Positions 58,109-64,000 of a stretch of 64,000 nucleotides of DNA are shown here, piece by piece. Under the pieces are notes generated by a model that made no database searches, was not told the origin of the DNA, and saw only the letters and a program-made list of their open reading frames with translations. Both the position numbers and the translations under genes were made by a program. The stretch spans positions 64,140-128,139 of the forward strand of contig NZ_JAKRSA010000024.1 of assembly GCF_022402485.1 (NCBI RefSeq). The letters run 5' to 3'. Within the stretch, counting starts at the first letter, position 1, and the number at the start of each line of letters is the position of its first letter. Source of the DNA: Phenylobacterium sp. (GTDB lineage Bacteria; Pseudomonadota; Alphaproteobacteria; Caulobacterales; Caulobacteraceae).

Positions 58109-60184
58109 TCAACCGGCGTCTTGCAGGGTGGACTGGGGTTGCCAGTCGAACAGTGCCTGGAGCACCTTGAGCGCTGCACCCCGTGGCGTCGTCAGTTCAG
58201 GGTCCCGGGCCAGGATCAGCCGCGCGTCATCCCCGGCGGCGGCAATCAGATCTCGATGGGCGATGGGGTCGGCGAACACGTAGGCGGGAAACCCACTCTG
58301 TCGAAGGCCAAGCGGGTCGCCACCGCCCCGCAGCTCCAGGTCTCTTTCGGCGATCAAGAACCCGTCGTCCGTGCGGCGCAGAATATCCAGCCGCTTTTGG
58401 CCGGCCTCTGACAGGGGCGGATCATAGAGCAACACACAGGCGCTTTCGGCGCGACCGCGCCCCACACGCCCGCGGAGCTGGTGCAGCTGGGCCAGGCCGA
58501 ACCGCTCGGCCTGTTCAATGACCATAATGGTGGCATTGGGAACATTGACCCCGACTTCCACCACGGTGGTAGCCACCAGCACCGACAGCTCACCTTGCGC
58601 AAAGCGAGCCATAACGGCGTCCTTTTCGGGGCCAGCCATCTTGCCGTGGACCAGGCCCACACTGGGACCGATCCGGTGGCGAAGCTCCTCGGCTCGACGC
58701 TCGGCGGCGGCCAGGTCAGTCTTCTCGGACTCCGAGACCAAGGGGCAGATCCAGAAGGCTTGAGCCCCGGCCCCGACCACCGCCTTCAATCGTGCCTCGA
58801 CCTCAGCCATACGCCCCATCGGGATGGCGCGGGTGGCGACCGGTGTGCGCCCCGGGGGCTTTTCGTCAATCCGCGAGACATCCAGGTCTCCGAAGACAGT
58901 CAATTCCAGAGTGCGTGGTATGGGCGTCGCCGACATGGCCAGAAGGTGTGTAGCCGCGCCCTTGGCCTGCAGGCGCTGGCGCTCAGCCACGCCGAACCGA
59001 TGCTGTTCATCGATGACCGTCAGGCGCAGGTCCTGGAAGGCGACATCGTTCTGGAACAGGGCGTGGGTGCCAACGGCCACCTGGACGGCCCCACTGGCCA
59101 GAGCCTTGAGCTTCTCGGTCCGCGCCGCGCCCTTGTCCCGCCCAGTCAGCAGGACCGCGGCCAGACCCTGGGCCTCCAGCGGAGCGGCCAGAGTTTCAAA
59201 ATGCTGTCGGGCCAGGATCTCGGTGGGAGCCATCAGGGCGCTCTGCCCCTTGGCCTCGGCGACCGCGGCCATGGCCAGCATGGCCACGACGGTCTTGCCC
59301 GACCCCACATCCCCTTGCAGCAGCCGCGACATGCGCTCTCCGCTGGCAAGGTCGGCCCTGATATCAGCCAGAGCGCGTTCCTGCGCCCCCGTCAGTCGAA
59401 AGGGCAGGGCGTGCTGCAGGGCGTCTGCCAGGCGTCCAGGCCCGATGGGCGGAGCGGGCTCGGCGCGCCGGTCGGCCCGTCGCTGTCCCATGGCGAGCTG
59501 GTGGGCCAGGAGTTCATCGAAGGCCAAGCGCTGGCGGTGGGGCGCCTGAGGGCCAAGATCAGCCTCGGTTTCCGGGGCGTGCAAGCGCGCCAGACAGTCT
59601 CGCCAGCTTCCCCACCCTTGCTTGGCCAGCCAGGCCGGGTCCTGCCATTCCGGCAGGGCTGGGGTTCGGGTTAAGGCGTCGAGGGCCAGTCGACGGACCG
59701 TGCGGGCTGGCAAGCCGGCCGTGGCGGGATAGACAGCCTCGATCTCGGGGATCTGGTCGGCCTTTTCGGGGCCAACAAGATAGTCCGGATGAGCGATCTG
59801 AATCTCTGAACCGAATCGCTCGACCTTACCGCTGACCAGCCGCTGGGCCCCCACAGGATGCTGCGCCTCAATCCGGGCGCCCAGGGCACCGAAAAAGACC
59901 AGGGTTAGGAAGCCGGAGCCGTCAAAGGTTCTCACCCTCCAGGGCTGCGAAGGACTGCGTGGCGGTTGATAGGCCTCTATGGTCACAGCAAAGGTCTGCA
60001 CCGCGCCTTCAAGCGCTGCATCAACCCTGGCGTGGGACCGGTAGATCAGACTGTGGGGCGCGAGGAACGCCACATCCCGCACCAGGGGGCCTGCCAGCTT
60101 GACCAACAGCGGCGCAACCCGAGGCCCCACGCCTTTCAGCGTGTCTATGGGGGCGAAGAGCGGATAGAGAATCTCCGGTCGCAT
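58109..60184 (-). CDS. recG: ATP-dependent DNA helicase RecG
   Basis: LTGAQERALADIRADLASGERMSRLLQGDVGSGKTVVAMLAM; VIDEQHRFGVAERQRL; MSATPIPRTLELTVFGDLDVSRIDEKPPGR. Confidence 0.98.
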   Translation of the reverse strand: MRPEILYPLFAPIDTLKGVGPRVAPLLVKLAGPLVRDVAFLAPHSLIYRSHARVDAALEGAVQTFAVTIEAYQPPRSPSQPWRVRTFDGSGFLTLVFFGALGARIEAQHPVGAQRLVSGKVERFGSEIQIAHPDYLVGPEKADQIPEIEAVYPATAGLPARTVRRLALDALTRTPALPEWQDPAWLAKQGWGSWRDCLARLHAPETEADLGPQAPHRQRLAFDELLAHQLAMGQRRADRRAEPAPPIGPGRLADALQHALPFRLTGAQERALADIRADLASGERMSRLLQGDVGSGKTVVAMLAMAAVAEAKGQSALMAPTEILARQHFETLAAPLEAQGLAAVLLTGRDKGAARTEKLKALASGAVQVAVGTHALFQNDVAFQDLRLTVIDEQHRFGVAERQRLQAKGAATHLLAMSATPIPRTLELTVFGDLDVSRIDEKPPGRTPVATRAIPMGRMAEVEARLKAVVGAGAQAFWICPLVSESEKTDLAAAERRAEELRHRIGPSVGLVHGKMAGPEKDAVMARFAQGELSVLVATTVVEVGVNVPNATIMVIEQAERFGLAQLHQLRGRVGRGRAESACVLLYDPPLSEAGQKRLDILRRTDDGFLIAERDLELRGGGDPLGLRQSGFPAYVFADPIAHRDLIAAAGDDARLILARDPELTTPRGAALKVLQALFDWQPQSTLQDAG

Positions 60185-60347
60185 GCTCCTGAACATAGCG
60201 TGCTGGACGCCCTCAGACCTAAGCGTTGCTGAGGATTGTGGGAGCAGGGGTCAGAGCTTGCCACCTTCTGGGCGTCGGGCACCCGGCGGGTTCCATGTGC
60301 CTTGACCCTGGCGCTTCGCTGGCTGGCGCTCTATATCCGCGCTCGCC

Positions 60348-60641
60348 ATGCCCGACACACACGACATCCGACTCAAGCGCCTCAAGTTCCGATCCTGGCA
60401 TCGGGGCTTTGTGGAAGCTGACCTCATTCTTGGCGGCTTTGTTGATCGCTACGCCAAGGACCTCAGCCCCGCGCAATTGGATGTCCTGGAACACCTGCTC
60501 GATCAACCCGACCATGACATCTATGGCTGGATCGTTGAGCGTGGGCCAACACCACCTGAATTCAACACAGAAATCATGTTGATGATCAGGCGGTTCCGCG
60601 ACGAAGCTCACACGACGATTGGCGGCGCCCGTGGCGGCTGA
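60348..60641 (+). CDS. sdhE: FAD assembly factor SdhE (succinate dehydrogenase assembly factor 2 family)
   Basis: DIRLKRLKFRSWHRGFVEADLILGGFVDRYAKDLSPAQLDVLEHLLDQPDHDIYGWI; RGxxE-like motif RGFVE. Confidence 0.92.
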   Translation: MPDTHDIRLKRLKFRSWHRGFVEADLILGGFVDRYAKDLSPAQLDVLEHLLDQPDHDIYGWIVERGPTPPEFNTEIMLMIRRFRDEAHTTIGGARGG

Positions 60642-63600
60642 CGGCGTCGTCGCCCCCAGCGCCACCCAACTCAAGCGCATCAATACCGACCCTGAGCGCA
60701 TCGATCTTGTCGGTGCGCCAGAAGGGTTTGACGCTCTGGTCATGTCCGACATCGTGCGGGCGCGGGGGGGCTTAAGCGTCTTCATCGCCCGGGATACGGC
60801 CCGGATGAGCGCGTTTGCCGACGCGTTCGCCTTTTTTGCCCCGGACGTTGAGGTCATGCGCTTCCCGTCCTGGGACTGCCTTCCCTATGACCGGATCGGG
60901 CCCTCGCCGGGTGTAGCGGCGCAGCGGATGACGACCTTGGCTCGCCTGGCCAGTGGCGGGTTTGCACCGAAAAAGCCGGCCCTGCTGGTGGCCGCGATTC
61001 CGGCCATGATCCAGCGCGTGCCGCCCAGAAGCGCGGTGGAGGCCGCGTCCTACAGCGCCCGTGTGGGCCGCCAGGTAAAGATTGCTGACCTCGAACGCTA
61101 CTTTGCCGTCAATGGCTATCAGCGGGCCTCCACAGTTTCGGAGCGGGGCGAGTTCGCTATCCGAGGCGGGGTGATTGATGTCTTCCCGCCGTCGGCCGAT
61201 GAGCCCGTCCGGTTGGATCTGTTTGGCGACATCCTGGAGTCGATCCGCGCCTTTGATCCGGAAACCCAGCGCTCTACCCGGCAACTCACTGAGGTTAGCC
61301 TGCTGGCGGTGAGCGAGGCGCTTTTGGACGCCGAGGCGATCTCGCGGTTCCGCACCGGCTATGTGGCCACCTTCGGCGCAGCGGGTGATGATCCGCTCTA
61401 CGCCACGGTGAGCGAGGGCGGGCGGCGGGCAGGGATGGAGCACTGGCTGCCGCTCTACTATCCCCGCCTCGAGACCGTCTTTGACTACCTGCCGGTCGAC
61501 ACCTTGATCGCGGTGGACCACCTTGCGGCGGAGGCGCGGGACGAGCGTCTGAGCATGCTGACCGATGCCTTTGGCGCCCGGGCTGAAGCGGGACGCAAGT
61601 CCAACTACCGCCCCCTGCCGCCGGACCAACTCTACCTTACAGCCCAAGAGTGGGAGCAGGCGCTCTCAATACGACCCAACCGTCATTTTTCGGCGTTCAA
61701 CGCCGTCGAGGGTGAGCAGGTCATCGACCTGGGTGCCCGGGCCGGACGCAGTTTCGCGCCGGAACGTCAGCGCGACAGCGTCAATCTGTTCGAAGCCACA
61801 GTCGACCATGCCAAGGCCCAAAGCGCTGCGGGCAAGCGGGTGCTGTTCGCCTCCTGGACCGAGGGGGCATCTGAGCGCCTCGGGGGCATGCTCGCCGATC
61901 ACGGCCTGTCACGGATCGCCCTGGCACCCTATTGGCAGGCGGCCAAGGCGGCCGACCCTAAGGTTCCTCAGCGGGTGGTTCTGCCGCTCGAGGCGGGCTT
62001 TGAGACCGACCGGCTGGTGGTCATCTCCGAGACCGACATCCTGGGCGATCGCCTCGCCCGACCGCGAAAGCGCCGCCGGGCCGCCAACTTCCTGGCCGAA
62101 GCCTCCGCCCTGACGCCGGGCGATCTGGTGGTGCACATTGAGCACGGGATCGGGCGCTATGAGGGGTTGAAGACCCTAGACGTCCAGGGTGCCCCGCATG
62201 ACTGCCTGGAATTGCAGTACGGCGGTGAGTCCAAGCTCTATCTGCCCGTAGAGAACATCGACCTTTTGACCCGCTACGGGGCGGAGTCCGAGGGGGTGAC
62301 CCTGGACCGCCTGGGTGGCGCAGCCTGGCAGGCGCGCAAGGCCAAGGCCAAGGAGCGGCTTCGGGAGATGGCCGGGGGCCTGATCCGCATCGCTGCTGAG
62401 CGGGCAATGAAGTCCACACCGGGCATTGATCCGCCGCATGGGGTCTTTGACGAGTTCTGCGCCCGGTTCCCCTATGAGGAGACCGAAGATCAGCTCAACG
62501 CCATCGGCGATGTGCTCACCGACCTGGGATCAGGCCGGCCCATGGACCGGCTGATTTGCGGCGATGTGGGCTTTGGCAAGACAGAGGTCGCCCTGCGCGC
62601 CGCCTTCGTGGCGGCCATGAGCGGTCAACAGGTGGCTGTGGTCTGTCCGACGACACTCTTGGCGCGCCAGCACTTCAAGACCTTCGAGGCGAGGTTCCAG
62701 GGTTGGCCCGTTAAGGTCCGGCGCCTGTCGCGCCTGGTCCCGGCCAAGGAGGCCGCCGAGACCCGCGAGGGTTTGAAGTCGGGTGAGATCGAGATCGTTG
62801 TCGGCACCCATGCGGTGCTGTCCAAGCAGGTCGGGTTCAAGGACCTGGGTCTGGTCATCGTCGATGAGGAGCAGCACTTCGGGGTCAAGCACAAGGAGAA
62901 GCTCAAGGAGCTTCGCGCCGATGTGCATATGCTGACCCTGACGGCCACCCCGATCCCACGTACCCTGCAGATGTCACTGTCTGGCATCCGCGAGATGTCG
63001 ATCATCGCCACCCCGCCCGTCGACCGGCTGGCCGTGCGGACCTATGTGACGCCCTGGGATCCAATCACGGTGCGCGAGGCGCTCCTGCGTGAGAAGTACC
63101 GTGGCGGTCAGGCCTATTTCGTGACCCCCAGGATCGCCGATCTGCCCAATCTGGAGCGCTTCCTCCGCGAGCAGGTGCCCGAAGTCCGGTTTGTGGTCGG
63201 CCATGGCCAGATGCCGCCGACCCAGCTCGAGGAGGTCATGTCGGCCTTCTATGACGGGCAGTATGATGTCCTCTTGTCGACCACCATCGTGGAGTCAGGC
63301 CTGGACGTGCCCACGGCCAATACCCTGATCATCCACCGGGCCGATATGTTTGGCCTGTCGCAGCTTTATCAGATCCGGGGCCGGGTAGGCCGGGCCAAGG
63401 CGAGAGCCTATGCCTACATGACCACCCCAGAGGACAAGGTGATCACCCTGTCCGCAGAGAAGCGCCTCAGAGTGCTTCAATCTCTCGATAGCCTTGGCGC
63501 AGGTTTCCAGCTGGCCAGTCATGACCTCGACATTCGTGGTGGGGGCAACCTGCTGGGTGAGGAGCAGTCGGGCCACATCCGCGAGATCGGCGTCGAGCTT

Positions 63601-64000
63601 TACCAGCAGATGCTGGAGGACGCGGTCAACGAGCTGAAGGAGCTGGTCGGCGCAGAGGGCGTGCAGGATCGGGGCTGGTCGCCGCAGATCAACACCGGCG
63701 CGGCGGTGCTCATTCCGGAGGCCTATGTCCCCGATCTCAATGTGCGACTGTCGCTCTATCGCCGGCTGTCAGAGGCTGAGCAGGCGGCAGATCGTGAGGC
63801 CCTGGCCGCCGAACTGATCGACCGCTTCGGCCCCCTGCCACCCGAGACGGACCAGCTTCTCAAGGTGGTGGCGATCAAGGGCATGTGTCGTCAGGCCAAT
63901 GTTTCCAAAATCGACGTAGGCCCCAAGGGCGCGGTCGTCACCTTCCGCAATGACGCCTTCCCAAATCCCGGCGGCCTGATCGAATTCGTGCATCGCAACC
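60631..64000 (+). CDS. mfd: Transcription-repair coupling factor Mfd, 3' end truncated by window
   Basis: My reading of the + strand from GTG 60631 (not in the ORF track because no stop occurs): VAADGVVAPSATQLKRINTDPERIDLVGAPEG...; helicase motifs CGDVGFGKTEVALRAAF, DEEQHFGVKHKEKLKEL, TATPIPRTLQMSLSGIREMSIIATPP. Confidence 0.97.
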   Translation, partial: MAADGVVAPSATQLKRINTDPERIDLVGAPEGFDALVMSDIVRARGGLSVFIARDTARMSAFADAFAFFAPDVEVMRFPSWDCLPYDRIGPSPGVAAQRMTTLARLASGGFAPKKPALLVAAIPAMIQRVPPRSAVEAASYSARVGRQVKIADLERYFAVNGYQRASTVSERGEFAIRGGVIDVFPPSADEPVRLDLFGDILESIRAFDPETQRSTRQLTEVSLLAVSEALLDAEAISRFRTGYVATFGAAGDDPLYATVSEGGRRAGMEHWLPLYYPRLETVFDYLPVDTLIAVDHLAAEARDERLSMLTDAFGARAEAGRKSNYRPLPPDQLYLTAQEWEQALSIRPNRHFSAFNAVEGEQVIDLGARAGRSFAPERQRDSVNLFEATVDHAKAQSAAGKRVLFASWTEGASERLGGMLADHGLSRIALAPYWQAAKAADPKVPQRVVLPLEAGFETDRLVVISETDILGDRLARPRKRRRAANFLAEASALTPGDLVVHIEHGIGRYEGLKTLDVQGAPHDCLELQYGGESKLYLPVENIDLLTRYGAESEGVTLDRLGGAAWQARKAKAKERLREMAGGLIRIAAERAMKSTPGIDPPHGVFDEFCARFPYEETEDQLNAIGDVLTDLGSGRPMDRLICGDVGFGKTEVALRAAFVAAMSGQQVAVVCPTTLLARQHFKTFEARFQGWPVKVRRLSRLVPAKEAAETREGLKSGEIEIVVGTHAVLSKQVGFKDLGLVIVDEEQHFGVKHKEKLKELRADVHMLTLTATPIPRTLQMSLSGIREMSIIATPPVDRLAVRTYVTPWDPITVREALLREKYRGGQAYFVTPRIADLPNLERFLREQVPEVRFVVGHGQMPPTQLEEVMSAFYDGQYDVLLSTTIVESGLDVPTANTLIIHRADMFGLSQLYQIRGRVGRAKARAYAYMTTPEDKVITLSAEKRLRVLQSLDSLGAGFQLASHDLDIRGGGNLLGEEQSGHIREIGVELYQQMLEDAVNELKELVGAEGVQDRGWSPQINTGAAVLIPEAYVPDLNVRLSLYRRLSEAEQAADREALAAELIDRFGPLPPETDQLLKVVAIKGMCRQANVSKIDVGPKGAVVTFRNDAFPNPGGLIEFVHRN

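Noticed and set aside
58481-59674. 397-aa plus-strand ORF inside the recG region
   Set aside because: Antisense shadow ORF of recG, which has full helicase motifs.
60774-61647. Minus-strand ORFs across 60772-64000 listed in the ORF track
   Set aside because: All are antisense to mfd, which the track omits only because its stop codon is beyond the window.

Overview
The window is a GC-rich, gene-dense alphaproteobacterial chromosome segment. Synteny and protein style suggest Caulobacteraceae (inference). Almost all of it is core-genome content: a truncated DnaA-regulator (HdaA) at the left edge, dodecin, Bpt, MotB, a valine-catabolism set, hemB/hemA, glyA-nrdR, a riboflavin cluster (reductase-only RibD, RibE, RibH) with nusB-thiL, an H+-pyrophosphatase, yceD-plsX-fabH-ihfA-merR, ctaA, folE-BLUF, rplM-rpsI, argC, msrB, phaC, hom, glpX, recJ, a csd/DUF192/thioesterase block, metC with an orphan aapJ-like binding protein, sseA-cysK, cfa, kdsA-hldE-hldD, recG, and sdhE-mfd (mfd runs off the right edge). 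There are four tRNA genes: Pro-GGG, Glu-TTC, Pro-TGG and Arg-TCT. I saw no rRNA, CRISPR array, transposase, integrase, phage or recognisable defence system. I did not find a convincing new multi-gene system. The observations most worth checking are: a riboflavin cluster lacking both the RibD deaminase domain and ribBA; a folE-BLUF photoreceptor gene pair; an orphan AapJ-like lipoprotein next to metC without its permease genes; a PHA synthase with a long Lys/Pro/Ala-rich N-terminal tail; an FNR/FixK-like box upstream of hemA; and a small block of apparently acquired genes after tRNA-Arg.
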